Below, piece after piece: positions 7,411-16,449 of a DNA stretch of 64,000 nt (its first letter is position 1; every line of letters begins with the position of its first letter). A model generated the notes under the pieces. That model was not told the DNA's origin. It saw only the letters and a list, made by a program, of their open reading frames with translations, and ran no database searches. The position numbers and the translations under genes are program-made. This stretch comes from an uncultured Ruminococcus sp. (lineage in GTDB: Bacteria > Bacillota > Clostridia > Oscillospirales > Acutalibacteraceae), in the NCBI GenBank assembly GCA_934476515.1, contig CAKSNZ010000005.1, positions 1-64,000 on the forward strand. Direction: 5' to 3'.

Positions 7411-8694
7411 ATGTATTATTCAGAAATGACAAAAGAACAACTTCTTAACGAAAAGTCTGCTCTGGAAAAACAGTATGAAGATTACAAAGCAATGAACTTA
7501 AAACTAGATATGTCAAGAGGTAAACCAAGCACAGAACAGCTTAACATCTCTTCTCGTATCCTTGATATTCTAACATCAGATAGTGATTGTTCAACAGAAA
7601 AAGGTTTTGACTGCCGTAACTACGGTTTGATGGACGGTATCACAGAAATCAAGCCAATCTTTGCAAAGATGATGCAGGTTGACCCTGATATGATTATGGT
7701 TGGTGGTAACTCATCACTTAATATGATGTTTGATACAATTTCTCTATTTATGACTAAGTCACCTGTAGAAGGTGAAAAGCCTTGGTTAGAAGTTAAGAAC
7801 AGAAAGTTCTTATGTCCTGCTCCGGGTTATGACAGACACTTTGGTATCACAGAATACTTTGGTTTTGAAATGATTACAATTCCAATGACTAGTGAAGGTC
7901 CTGATATGGATATGGTTGAAAAGCTAGTTGCCGAGGATGACTCAATCAAGGGTATTTGGTGTGTTCCTAAGTACAGTAACCCTCAGGGTATCACATATAG
8001 TGATGAAACAGTAAAGAGATTTGCTAACCTAAATCCAAAGGCAAAAGATTTCAGAATTTTCTGGGATGATGCTTACTGTGTTCATGATGTTACAGAAACT
8101 CCGGATAAGCTTATTTCCCTAATGGATGAATGTAAGAAGACAGGTAAAACAGATTTACCAATTATCTTCTGTTCAACTTCTAAGATTACTTTCCCAGGTA
8201 GTGGTGTTGCTGCTATGGCTGCTGATGAAAACAATATGAAAGTAATTAAAGAAAAATATAAATATCAGACAATCAGTTTTGATAAGGTTAATATGCTAAG
8301 ACACATCCTATTCTTTAAGGATATTGATGGTGTTAAGGCTCATATGGATAAGCATAAGTGTATCCTAAAGCCTAAGTTTGATATTGTCCTAAAGCATTTA
8401 AAGGAAAGTGTAGGACCAACAGGTGTTGCAACTTGGTTTGAACCAAACGGTGGTTACTTTGTAGCAGTTGATGTTATGGAAGGTACTGCAAAGAAGGTTG
8501 TACAGCTTTGTAAAGAAGCCGGAGTTGTTCTAACAGGTGCCGGTGCAACATATCCATATGGCAATGACCCTAAGGATAGCAACATTAGAATTGCTCCATC
8601 ATATCCAACACTTGATGAACTGGAAAAAGCAATGGAGATTTTTTGTGTAGCAACAAAACTAGCAGCAGTAAATAAAATTCTTGAAAATATGTAA
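7411..8694 (+). CDS. Aspartate aminotransferase (PF12897-type, PLP-dependent)
   Basis: 427 aa. N-terminal KLDMSRGKPSTEQL is typical of the distinct PF12897 subgroup of fold-type I aminotransferases, represented by the mycobacterial aspartate aminotransferase Rv3722c. The PLP-binding lysine is probably in STSKITFPGSG at about residue 257, and FWDDAYCVHD contains the conserved Asp and Tyr near residue 220. Expected reaction: reversible transfer of the amino group between aspartate and 2-oxoglutarate. AAGGGGAA precedes the ATG. It stands alone between terminators and has its own AT-rich leader. Many databases label this family generically as class I aminotransferase. Confidence 0.85.
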   Translation: MYYSEMTKEQLLNEKSALEKQYEDYKAMNLKLDMSRGKPSTEQLNISSRILDILTSDSDCSTEKGFDCRNYGLMDGITEIKPIFAKMMQVDPDMIMVGGNSSLNMMFDTISLFMTKSPVEGEKPWLEVKNRKFLCPAPGYDRHFGITEYFGFEMITIPMTSEGPDMDMVEKLVAEDDSIKGIWCVPKYSNPQGITYSDETVKRFANLNPKAKDFRIFWDDAYCVHDVTETPDKLISLMDECKKTGKTDLPIIFCSTSKITFPGSGVAAMAADENNMKVIKEKYKYQTISFDKVNMLRHILFFKDIDGVKAHMDKHKCILKPKFDIVLKHLKESVGPTGVATWFEPNGGYFVAVDVMEGTAKKVVQLCKEAGVVLTGAGATYPYGNDPKDSNIRIAPSYPTLDELEKAMEIFCVATKLAAVNKILENM

Positions 8695-8818
8695 ATAAGA
8701 TATTAATCAAATGTTACAGTATTTTAAATTATATTTATCTCTTTGCACAATAATTACTTAAATATTTGTGTTATATGACAAAATTATCTTTTATAAATAT
8801 TAAATATTTGATGAATCA

Positions 8819-8847
8819 TTGACTTTTTCACTAAATAAAAGTATAAT
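8819..8847 (+). promoter_or_regulatory. Sigma-A promoter of secDF
   Basis: TTGACT (8819-8824), exact 17-nt spacer, consensus TATAAT (8842-8847). The predicted start of transcription falls within the 5' arm of the hairpin at 8848-8882. Bases 8695-8818 upstream are AT-rich with no feature I recognise. Confidence 0.78.
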
Positions 8848-8890
8848 TACTCTGTTGTGTTCTATCAGAATGTGGCAGAGTATTTTATTT
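8848..8890 (+). terminator. Hairpin followed by T-rich tract at the start of the secD leader
   Basis: TACTCTG (8848-8854) pairs with CAGAGTA (8876-8882), and the inner nine bases pair with several G-U wobbles around loop ATC; TTTTATTT follows. It looks like a weak terminator, yet it starts where the secD transcript should begin, so it may instead be a 5'-end stem-loop. Its function is uncertain. Confidence 0.4.
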
Positions 8891-8929
8891 GCCAACAGAA
8901 TAGAATAAAAAAATATTGGAGGAAAAGGC

Positions 8930-10336
8930 ATGAAAAGAATTCCAAAGCCTGCATTCTTCATTGTCGCAATTCTAATTTTACTGTTTAGCTATACAGCAAT
9001 CTTTGGTGTATCTTATTACACAGGTGACGTAAAGCACACAGTTATAAAAGGCGTTAACGACATTAGATGGGGAATTGACATTCAGGGTGGCGTGGAAGCA
9101 ACATTTGTTCCAGCCAACGGTAAAAAGGCCACTGACTCACAACTTGATTCAGCTAAGGCAATTATTGAAACTCGTATGGTTTCAAACGGTATCACAGATT
9201 ACGAACTATATACTGATAGTGGTACAAGCAGTATTATTGTTCGTTTTCCATGGAAAGAAGACGAAAAAGATTTTGATGCAGAAAAATCAATTCAAGAAAT
9301 TGGTTCTACTGCAAAACTAACTTTCCGTCCTGGTAACTCTCACAAAGATTCTTCTTTGGGAGCAGACGGTGAGCCGGTTTACAAAACACCAACAGGTGAC
9401 ACTGAAACAGTCCTAATGGACGGTTCTCATGTTAAGGACACTTCTGTTGCTCAGAATACTGACGGTTCAGGTAAATATGTTGTTAACCTTGAATTTGACA
9501 GTGAAGGTGCAAAGCAGTTTGCCGATATTACACAGAAGTATGAAAAACAAGTTGTTTCAATTTGGATGGATGATGAAATGCTTTCAGCTCCAACAATTGA
9601 CCAAGTTATTACAGGTGGTAAAGCTCAGATTTCCGGTAACTTTACTGTTGAATCAGCAACTAAACTTGCTAACCAGATTAAGGCCGGTGCTCTTCCATTT
9701 GCTCTTGAAACAAAGTCAAATGGTAGTATCTCACCAACACTTGGTGATAACTCTCTAACAGCTATGGCAATTGCAGCAGTTATTGCTTTTGCAATTATTG
9801 CAATCTTTGTAATTCTAGTATATAGACTTCCTGGTGTAATTACAGTTATTGCTCTAATCGGTCAGATGGGTCTATCAGTAGCAGCAATCTCAAGATACTT
9901 TACAGTATTTAATTCCTTTACAATGACTTTACCTGGTATTGCAGGTATTATCTTGTCAATTGGTATGGGTGTTGATGCTAACATTATCACTGCTGAAAGA
10001 ATTAAGGAAGAATTTAGAAATGGTAAGACACTTGACGGTGCAATTGACAGGGGTACTAAGAGTTCACTGTCAGCTATCGTTGATGGTAATATGACAGTTG
10101 TTATCGTTTCTATTATCCTACTACTTGTATTTGGTACTGCAAACATTCTATCATTTATGTTTGGTGCTTCCACAACAGGTACAATTTACGCATTTGGTTA
10201 CACACTACTAATGGGTGTTATCTCTAACTTTATTATGGGTGTTCTACTTTCAAGAGTAATGCTAAAGAGTGTTGTAGGCTTTAAGTGTGTAAGAAAGAAA
10301 TGGCTATTTGGAGGTGCAAAAAATAATGAAGAATAA
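8930..10336 (+). CDS. secD: Protein translocase subunit SecD
   Basis: 468 aa. One N-terminal membrane segment (about residues 7-27), a large outer domain with the conserved WGIDIQGGVEATF near residue 47, then a five-helix block after residue 275. MGVDANIITAERIKEE near residue 347 is the conserved SecD/RND motif. SecD with SecF uses proton or sodium motive force to pull secreted proteins through SecYEG. TTGGAGGAAAAGGC precedes the ATG. It is shorter than E. coli SecD (615 aa), as is normal for Clostridia with separate secD and secF. It overlaps secF. Confidence 0.97.
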   Translation: MKRIPKPAFFIVAILILLFSYTAIFGVSYYTGDVKHTVIKGVNDIRWGIDIQGGVEATFVPANGKKATDSQLDSAKAIIETRMVSNGITDYELYTDSGTSSIIVRFPWKEDEKDFDAEKSIQEIGSTAKLTFRPGNSHKDSSLGADGEPVYKTPTGDTETVLMDGSHVKDTSVAQNTDGSGKYVVNLEFDSEGAKQFADITQKYEKQVVSIWMDDEMLSAPTIDQVITGGKAQISGNFTVESATKLANQIKAGALPFALETKSNGSISPTLGDNSLTAMAIAAVIAFAIIAIFVILVYRLPGVITVIALIGQMGLSVAAISRYFTVFNSFTMTLPGIAGIILSIGMGVDANIITAERIKEEFRNGKTLDGAIDRGTKSSLSAIVDGNMTVVIVSIILLLVFGTANILSFMFGASTTGTIYAFGYTLLMGVISNFIMGVLLSRVMLKSVVGFKCVRKKWLFGGAKNNEE

Positions 10337-11276
10337 GTTAGTTCGTTTTACTAAATTCAGTAAAGTATTTTTTGGCATCTCTTTGGGTATCATACTTATT
10401 GGTATCATCTGTAACTTTGTATTTGGCACTCAGCTTGATATTCAGTTCCGTGGTGGTTCTTACATTAAGTACTCTTATGTAGGCAATGTTGATACAGATA
10501 AGCTAAAGGATGTTATCCAGACAAATACTAAGCAAGAAGTTACAATGTCAATTAGCTCAGATATCCTTTCTAACTCTAAGAAGGGTGACGCTTATACAAT
10601 CCGTGTTGAATTTGCCGGTACTAAGGCTATTTCAACTAATGAACAAAAGAAGTTAACACAGACAGTTCAGAAGGCTTTCCCTGATAACAACTTTAAGGTT
10701 CTTGAAGCATCAGCTATCGAAAGCTCAATGGGTTCTAAGTTCTTGCTAAAATGTTTAACAGCTGTTGCTATCGCAAGTATTCTTATGGTTCTATATGTTA
10801 CAATTAGATTCCGTAAGATTGGTGGTCTGTCAGCCGGTGTTATGGCTCTTGTAGCTTTGTTCCATGATGTGGCTATGATTTACTTTATGTATATAATTTT
10901 CCAGATGCCTATCGACTCAAACTTCATTGCTGTTGTTCTTATGATTTTGGGTTATTCACTTAACGATACAATCGTTATCTATGACCGTGTTCGTGAAGAA
11001 CGCCGTAACTTTGGTGCTAAGGAAGACATTGGCTATGTATTCGATTACAGTGCAACTAAGGTTCTTAGAAGAACAATCTTTACTTCGCTAACAACACTTA
11101 TGGCTATCGGTACAGTTCTTGTTGTTTCAATGATTTTCAACATTTCATCAGTTACAAGTTTCGCACTTCCAATGATGATTGGTGTTATCTCAGGTTGTTA
11201 CAGTTCTGTATGTATCGCAGGTCCTCTATGGGTTATGTGGCAGAAACACAAGAAGAAAGCTAAGGCTAGTAAATAA
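10326..11276 (+). CDS. secF: Protein translocase subunit SecF
   Basis: 316 aa from ATG 10326; GGAGGT (10310-10315) is 10 nt upstream, inside secD, and the genes overlap by 11 nt, suggesting translational coupling. A TTG at 10308 would give a longer but less likely form. One N-terminal helix, a periplasmic-type domain containing LDIQFRGGSYIKYSY, and five further helices are visible. LGYSLNDTIVIYDRVREE near residue 210 is the SecF hallmark. Partner of SecD in the SecDF motor. Confidence 0.97.
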   Translation: MKNKLVRFTKFSKVFFGISLGIILIGIICNFVFGTQLDIQFRGGSYIKYSYVGNVDTDKLKDVIQTNTKQEVTMSISSDILSNSKKGDAYTIRVEFAGTKAISTNEQKKLTQTVQKAFPDNNFKVLEASAIESSMGSKFLLKCLTAVAIASILMVLYVTIRFRKIGGLSAGVMALVALFHDVAMIYFMYIIFQMPIDSNFIAVVLMILGYSLNDTIVIYDRVREERRNFGAKEDIGYVFDYSATKVLRRTIFTSLTTLMAIGTVLVVSMIFNISSVTSFALPMMIGVISGCYSSVCIAGPLWVMWQKHKKKAKASK

Positions 11277-11293
11277 TTATTAATGCTTTACAT

Positions 11294-11326
11294 ATAAGGG
11301 TGGTTTTTGCCACCCTTATTTTATAA
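11294..11326 (+). terminator. Terminator after secF
   Basis: ATAAGGGTGG (11294-11303) / CCACCCTTAT (11310-11319) and a T-rich tail. The znuA ribosome site begins at 11341, leaving no room for a separate promoter downstream of the hairpin. Confidence 0.85.
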
Positions 11327-11353
11327 TTATATGATTTTAAAGGTGGGTTGTTT

Positions 11354-12280
11354 TTGAAAAAGATTATTTCAATATTTCTTCTGTTCGTTGTGACTTTTGC
11401 TTTTTGCTCTTGTGGTGAGGTGGAAAGGTCAACAGATAAAATTTCTGTAGTAACAACAATCTTCCCTTATTATGACTTTGCAAGAAGTGTATCAAAGGGT
11501 ACTTGTGATGTTGATATGTTACTTAAACCGGGAAGTGATGTACATTCTTTTGAACCAACACCATCTGATATTCTAAAAATCAGAAATGCAGATTTGTTCA
11601 TTTATAATGGTGGTGAAAGTGATGAATGGGTAGACTCTATTCTTGAGTCACTTGGAGATACTGATAAACCGGTTGTTATGAAAATGACCGATTATGTTAA
11701 GCCACTTACAGAAATGGATGCTGATCATCATGCTGAAGATGAAGAGGATGAACATATCTGGACAAGTCTTGATAATGCAAAAACTTTAGTTTCAAAAATC
11801 AGTGATGAGGTTTCTAAATTAGACCAAAAGCATAAAACGGTTTATAACAAAAATAGTTTAGATTACATTGAGAAAATCAGTAAAGTACAAAGTGAAATTG
11901 AAAATACTGTAAATTCTTCAGAAAGTAAAAAAATAGTAGTTGGGGATAGATTTCCACTTCTATATTTTGCAACAGAATTTTCTTTAGATTGGGAATGTGC
12001 TTTCCCCGGATGTAGTACTGAGACCGAACCTAGTTTGGATAGACTTTCAAAATTAACTGATACTATTGAAAAAGATAAAATCAAAACTATTCTAAAGTTA
12101 GAAATGTCTGAAAATAAAGTTGCAGACACTTTAGCTGATGAAACAAATACAAAGGTAAGAACATTTTACAGTGCAGAATCTGTTTCAAAAGAGGACTTTG
12201 CAAATAATGTTACCTATGTTGACTTAATGGAAAGAAACAACAATGCTTTAAAGGAGGCACTCTCAAATGACACAAATTAA
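11354..12280 (+). CDS. znuA: Zinc/manganese ABC transporter substrate-binding lipoprotein
   Basis: 308 aa from TTG 11354; AGGTGGG at 11341-11347 is about 6 nt upstream. TTG 11348 adds only two residues. The N-terminus has a lipoprotein signal with a Cys near residue 20. Cluster A-1 features: GSDVHSFEPTPSD with the first His ligand, an acidic His-containing loop (DADHHAEDEEDEHIW), GDRFPLLYF and FPGCSTETEPS with later ligands. It should capture Zn2+ or Mn2+ outside the cell and deliver it to the ZnuB channel. It overlaps znuC by 14 nt. The metal cannot be decided from sequence. No Zur or MntR box is evident in the short leader. Confidence 0.9.
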   Translation: MKKIISIFLLFVVTFAFCSCGEVERSTDKISVVTTIFPYYDFARSVSKGTCDVDMLLKPGSDVHSFEPTPSDILKIRNADLFIYNGGESDEWVDSILESLGDTDKPVVMKMTDYVKPLTEMDADHHAEDEEDEHIWTSLDNAKTLVSKISDEVSKLDQKHKTVYNKNSLDYIEKISKVQSEIENTVNSSESKKIVVGDRFPLLYFATEFSLDWECAFPGCSTETEPSLDRLSKLTDTIEKDKIKTILKLEMSENKVADTLADETNTKVRTFYSAESVSKEDFANNVTYVDLMERNNNALKEALSNDTN

Positions 12281-13013
12281 AGTTGAAAATGCTACTATGG
12301 GTTACGAGGGTGTACCTGTAATCAAAGACCTGTCATTCCAAATAAATGAGGGTGACTATGTTTGTATAGTTGGTGAAAACGGTAGTGGTAAAACAACCTT
12401 GATGAAAGGTATATTAGGACTAAACCCACCACTAAAGGGTTCAATCACTTATAACGGTCTTGATAAGAATGAAATAGGTTATCTTCCTCAAAAGAAAAAT
12501 ATTCAAAAGGATTTCCCTGCATCAGTTATGGAGGTTGTGCTTTCAGGTTGTATAAATCGAAAGTACCATATTTTCCATAACAAAAAGGATAAAGAAAATG
12601 CTGTTAGGCATTTACAAATGGTGAATATGCTTGACTACAAGAAACATTCATTCAGTCAGCTTTCAGGTGGTCAGCAACAGAGAATTTTACTTGCCAGAGC
12701 ATTATGTGCTACAGAAAAGGTTATTGTACTTGATGAACCGGTAACAGGTCTTGACCCAATAGCTACTGCCGATATGTATTCACTTATTAAGGATATTAAC
12801 CATAAAGGTATTACAGTAATTATGGTAACTCATGATATTAATATGGCAGTTAGACAAGCAAGTCATATTCTCCATATTTCTGCCGGTACAGAGGGTACAA
12901 ACTTTTTTGGTACTGCTCATCAGTATGTACACAGCAGTGTTGGAAGCAAATTCTTGCTTACTGAATGTCCTTGTGATGTTTGTACTCACAGTCACAATAA
13001 GGAGGTAAAGTAA
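12267..13013 (+). CDS. znuC: Zinc/manganese ABC transporter ATP-binding protein
   Basis: 248 aa ABC ATPase: Walker A GENGSGKTT (about residues 37-45), Q-loop in IGYLPQKK, signature LSGGQQQR, Walker B VIVLDEPVTGLDP, and His in MVTHDI. It powers the importer formed with the overlapping znuA and znuB genes. AAAGGAGG precedes the ATG inside znuA. The extreme C-terminus carries CPCDVCTHSH, a Cys/His cluster that could bind metal; such a tail is not part of the core ABC fold. Confidence 0.93.
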   Translation: MTQIKVENATMGYEGVPVIKDLSFQINEGDYVCIVGENGSGKTTLMKGILGLNPPLKGSITYNGLDKNEIGYLPQKKNIQKDFPASVMEVVLSGCINRKYHIFHNKKDKENAVRHLQMVNMLDYKKHSFSQLSGGQQQRILLARALCATEKVIVLDEPVTGLDPIATADMYSLIKDINHKGITVIMVTHDINMAVRQASHILHISAGTEGTNFFGTAHQYVHSSVGSKFLLTECPCDVCTHSHNKEVK

Positions 13014-13822
13014 TGATTGAATTTTTCTCCTATGGTTTTATTGAAAGAGCAATGATTGTAGGTGCTTTAGTTTCTCTTTGTGCTGCACTTTTAGGTGCAA
13101 TTCTTGTGCTAAAGCGTTATTCTATGATTGGTGACGGTCTTAGTCATGTTGGTTTTGGTGCAATAGCAATCGGTGCTGCTGCAAACTTAACACCAATGTA
13201 TTTTGCTTTGCCAATGATGATTATTTCAGCATTTGTATTGCTAAAACTTTCTTCATCATCAAATAGCAAAATGAGTGGTGACTCTGCTATTGCTATTATC
13301 AGTTCATCGGCTTTGGCAATAGGCATCACAGTTTGTTCAGTAACAGGAATGAATAGTGACCTAAACAGTTATTTGTTTGGTTCAATCCTTGCAACAAGCA
13401 AAGAAGATGCAATTCTTGCAGTTATCTTAGCAGTAATTATTATTGTTAGTTTCTTTATTTTCTACAACAAGATTTTTGCAGTAACATTTGATGATGACTT
13501 TGCAAAGGCAACAGGTACTCCTACAAATGTTTATAATATGGTTATTGCAGTCCTTACTGCCTTAACTATTGTAATCGGTATGAGAGTAATGGGTACACTA
13601 CTGATTTCAGCACTTATTATTTTCCCATCATTAACATCAATGAGATTGTTTAGAAACTTTAAGGGTGTAATTATCAGTTCAGTTGTAATTTCACTGTTCT
13701 GTTTCTTTACCGGTATGATTGTTTCCTTTAATTTTGATACACCTACCGGTGCAACGGTTGTTTTAGTGAATTTAGCAATGTTCATTATTTTCTGGATAAT
13801 TTCAAAAATTCTAAAAAGATAA
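13013..13822 (+). CDS. znuB: Zinc/manganese ABC transporter permease
   Basis: 269 aa, mostly membrane helices, of the ABC-3 (ZnuB/MntB) permease family. Typical elements are LKRYSMIGDGLSHVGFGAIA near residues 30-49 and GMRVMGTLLISALIIFPS near residue 188. It forms the channel across the cytoplasmic membrane. Its ATG overlaps the znuC stop by one base (TAATG), and GGAGG lies about 8 nt upstream, so the three genes form one operon that ends at the following terminator. Confidence 0.93.
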   Translation: MIEFFSYGFIERAMIVGALVSLCAALLGAILVLKRYSMIGDGLSHVGFGAIAIGAAANLTPMYFALPMMIISAFVLLKLSSSSNSKMSGDSAIAIISSSALAIGITVCSVTGMNSDLNSYLFGSILATSKEDAILAVILAVIIIVSFFIFYNKIFAVTFDDDFAKATGTPTNVYNMVIAVLTALTIVIGMRVMGTLLISALIIFPSLTSMRLFRNFKGVIISSVVISLFCFFTGMIVSFNFDTPTGATVVLVNLAMFIIFWIISKILKR

Positions 13823-13829
13823 AATTATT

Positions 13830-13854
13830 GCCCCTAGTTTTTAGGGGCTTTTTT
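13830..13854. terminator. Terminator between convergent znuB and the DUF4363 gene
   Basis: GCCCCTA (13830-13836) / TAGGGGC (13842-13848) followed by six T on the forward strand. It lies between convergent genes, and the flanking A-rich side could serve the reverse strand. Confidence 0.82.
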
Positions 13855-13855
13855 G

Positions 13856-14236
13856 TTAAAAAATATTATCACCATAAGGCAGTTCATTTGTGTATAGCAC
13901 ATTGAACTGCTTTTTTATTCTGTCATTTGCAGATAAATAATCTTCCTTACCATCCTTATTTGTGTATTCAGGTAACTGCTGAATGTCCATACTGATTTCA
14001 TCAAGCAAAGAATGTTCCATAAGGTAGTTCAGTTTCTTTTCTTGCTTGTCCCATTTTTTAATCAGTTCTTCACTAAGTTCTTTTGCCTTTTCATAGTCCT
14101 TGTTTTCCATAGCAATTCTGCTTTCTTCAATAGTTTTTGTGAAAGTATCTCTGCTATTTTTTATTGCATAAATTTCAGTAAAACAAATGGCAAAAGCTAT
14201 TGTAACAAGGACAGCAACCCACCATAACCGTTTCAT
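13856..14236 (-). CDS. DUF4363 family protein
   Basis: 126 aa. One N-terminal membrane segment (residues 5-26) is followed by an extracytoplasmic helical region with heptad-like Glu/Lys content (about 40-90). The family's function is unknown; members are often encoded beside DUF421 membrane proteins in spore formers, as here, with start and stop directly abutting the DUF421 gene. Translation coupled to that gene is likely. No catalytic residues are apparent. Confidence 0.8.
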   Translation of the reverse strand: MKRLWWVAVLVTIAFAICFTEIYAIKNSRDTFTKTIEESRIAMENKDYEKAKELSEELIKKWDKQEKKLNYLMEHSLLDEISMDIQQLPEYTNKDGKEDYLSANDRIKKQFNVLYTNELPYGDNIF

Positions 14237-14905
14237 TTAATCTCTCCTAATAATGTTGTATTCTTTCTTTCTGTTGGCAGTCATAATAAAAACATCTTCA
14301 AGTTTAATGTGATTTTGTTTTAGAATTTTATCCACCCATTTAGTGTCAAGGTTGCAAAGCTCAAGTGAATTGGAAAGATACCTAGAGTCATTAATAACAA
14401 CTGCCTCAATACCGGTATCTGGAATTTCAATACCTAAGTCCTCAGCAGATGGTGTTCTTTTCTCAGGCTTTTCGAGTACACTGACATCACCGTTAGTTTC
14501 TACAATGCAGTACTGTACATCTTCAAGAGAAAATATACCTTGTTGCCTTAACTGTACACATAAGTCCTCAGTAGTCATCCTTAGCCTTCTAAGTTGATTT
14601 TGCAGTATTCTGCCATCCTTTATTACCATTTCAGGTGAACCACATACAATTTTTCTGAACTTCCCACTTTTCAGCATAATAACGGAAAATACAATTTCAA
14701 GGGAAATAAGTATAAGTATAGGTACAATTCCTGAAACTAGAGGAGTGCTTGTGTTTTGCATAGGCATTACTGCAATATCTGAAATTAGCAGAGTAATTAC
14801 AAGTTCACTTGTCTGCATTTCAGAAAGTTGTCTTTTGCCCATTACACGCAATGAAAACATAATAAAAATATAAAGTATCACTGTTCTAATAATTGAAATT
14901 AACAT
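14237..14905 (-). CDS. DUF421 (YetF-type) membrane protein
   Basis: 222 aa from the ATG at 14905-14903, preceded by GGTGAT; a longer form would start at 14950. Three N-terminal membrane helices contain FSLRVMGKRQLSEMQTSELV, the DUF421 signature, followed by a cytoplasmic two-part domain with EMVIKDGRI and LRRLRMTTEDL. The precise function is unknown; related B. subtilis proteins such as YetF and YkjA are associated with spore membranes or germination. Divergent from the gerA operon and paired with DUF4363, so a spore role is plausible. Confidence 0.88.
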   Translation of the reverse strand: MLISIIRTVILYIFIMFSLRVMGKRQLSEMQTSELVITLLISDIAVMPMQNTSTPLVSGIVPILILISLEIVFSVIMLKSGKFRKIVCGSPEMVIKDGRILQNQLRRLRMTTEDLCVQLRQQGIFSLEDVQYCIVETNGDVSVLEKPEKRTPSAEDLGIEIPDTGIEAVVINDSRYLSNSLELCNLDTKWVDKILKQNHIKLEDVFIMTANRKKEYNIIRRD

Positions 14906-14997
14906 ATCATCACCATTAATAGTTTTTCTCAAATGGGTAAAATAATACATAAATGTATAATTTAAGAATTTTGTTCAACTATAATAATGGTGATTTT

Positions 14998-16449
14998 ATG
15001 TTTAAAAGTTTGAAAGAAAATATAAATTATCTGCAAGATGTAACTTCTTCCTCGGCAGATTTTACGGTTAGAAAAATGAAGCTTAATGATGGTACATTTG
15101 TAGCAATTTTCACTATTGAGGGAATGGTAAATAAAGATGGTTTAACTTTAGCAGTATCAGACCCATTACTTTCTGCAACTATTCCGACCGGTGTAAATAA
15201 ATATGAATTTGTAAGGGATAGAGTTCTTTCAACTCCTGAGATTATAGAGATAAATACCTTTGATGAACTATTAGACTTTTCAATGTCAGGTTTTGCAGTA
15301 CTTGGTATAGACGGTTATGAAAAGATGCTTGTAATCGGTTTACAAGGCTTTTCATTTAGAAGTGTGTCAGAACCATCTTCGGAAATGGTATTTAGAGGTA
15401 GCAGAGAGGGTTTTACAGAACCACTAAGAATTAATATGTCACTTATTCGCAGAAGAATGAAAAACCCTGACTTAGTGTTTCAAACAATGACAATAGGCAA
15501 TCTTTCTAAAACTCAAATATGCTTGTGCTATTTAAAGTCAGCAGTTTCAAAATCAATACTTAAAGAGCTAAAGAGAAGGCTAAATAATATTAACCTAGAT
15601 ACAGTTTTAGCATCAGGATATTTAGTTTCTTACTTAGGTGATGAAGATAAAAACACTTTGCTTTCTACAGTAGGAGTTACTGAAAGACCTGATACATTGT
15701 GTGGCAAAATAACTGAGGGTAGAATCGGTATTTTAGTAGACGGTACACCATCAGCAATACTTGTTCCACACTTGTTTATTGAGAATTTCCAAAGTTTTGA
15801 TGACTATTCCAACAGGCCTTACTTTGCATCATTTATTAGAATTCTAAAGTATCTGTCATTTCTATTTGCAATATATTTACCTAGCCTTTTTATAGCTATA
15901 ACTGACTTTCACCCTGAGTATATACCGGTAGGCTTGTTAACTCATATTTCCGACTCCTTAGAAACCACACCTTTTCCTTTAATGCTAGAGGTAATGTTTG
16001 TTGCTTTTATGTATGAAGTTATGAGAGAGGCAGGGCTAAGACTGCCTAAACCATTAGGTCATGCAGTTGGTATTGTAGGGGCTTTGGTAATCGGTGAAAC
16101 CGGTGTGTCAGCCGGTTTAATTTGTCCTACAACATTGATAATAGTTGCCTTTTCTGCAATATGTTCATATGTAATTCCGGAACTTTACGGAACAATTACA
16201 GTAGTAAAATTTATTTATATTATTATTTCAGGAATTTTCGGTGTAATAGGAATTATCCTTGCATCACTAATTGCAACAATTTCTGTTTGTTCACTTAAAA
16301 GTTTTGGTGTGCCATATTTAGCACCCATAGTGCCGATTTCTAAAGGTATTATTTCCGACAATTTCATAAGGTCGGATTGGCATAGACTTACTAAACACAA
16401 AGTTAAGTTACAAAATATGGTAGGAGTTGATGATAAATTTGAAAAGTAA
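14998..16449 (+). CDS. gerAA: Spore germination receptor subunit A (GerAA family)
   Basis: 483 aa from ATG 14998 with GGTGAT upstream; an ATG at 14953 gives 15 more residues but lacks a ribosome site. A soluble N-terminal half is followed by about five membrane helices from residue 285 on. Family motifs include VLIDGTPS-type VDGTPSAILVP near residue 246, PSLFIAITDFHPE near 300 and EAGLRLPKPLGHAVGIVG near 345. It is the A subunit of a nutrient germinant receptor in the spore inner membrane. First gene of a tight gerAA-gerAB-gerAC operon. GTATA at 14955-14959 could be part of a sigma-G promoter, but the -10 match is poor. Confidence 0.93.
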   Translation: MFKSLKENINYLQDVTSSSADFTVRKMKLNDGTFVAIFTIEGMVNKDGLTLAVSDPLLSATIPTGVNKYEFVRDRVLSTPEIIEINTFDELLDFSMSGFAVLGIDGYEKMLVIGLQGFSFRSVSEPSSEMVFRGSREGFTEPLRINMSLIRRRMKNPDLVFQTMTIGNLSKTQICLCYLKSAVSKSILKELKRRLNNINLDTVLASGYLVSYLGDEDKNTLLSTVGVTERPDTLCGKITEGRIGILVDGTPSAILVPHLFIENFQSFDDYSNRPYFASFIRILKYLSFLFAIYLPSLFIAITDFHPEYIPVGLLTHISDSLETTPFPLMLEVMFVAFMYEVMREAGLRLPKPLGHAVGIVGALVIGETGVSAGLICPTTLIIVAFSAICSYVIPELYGTITVVKFIYIIISGIFGVIGIILASLIATISVCSLKSFGVPYLAPIVPISKGIISDNFIRSDWHRLTKHKVKLQNMVGVDDKFEK

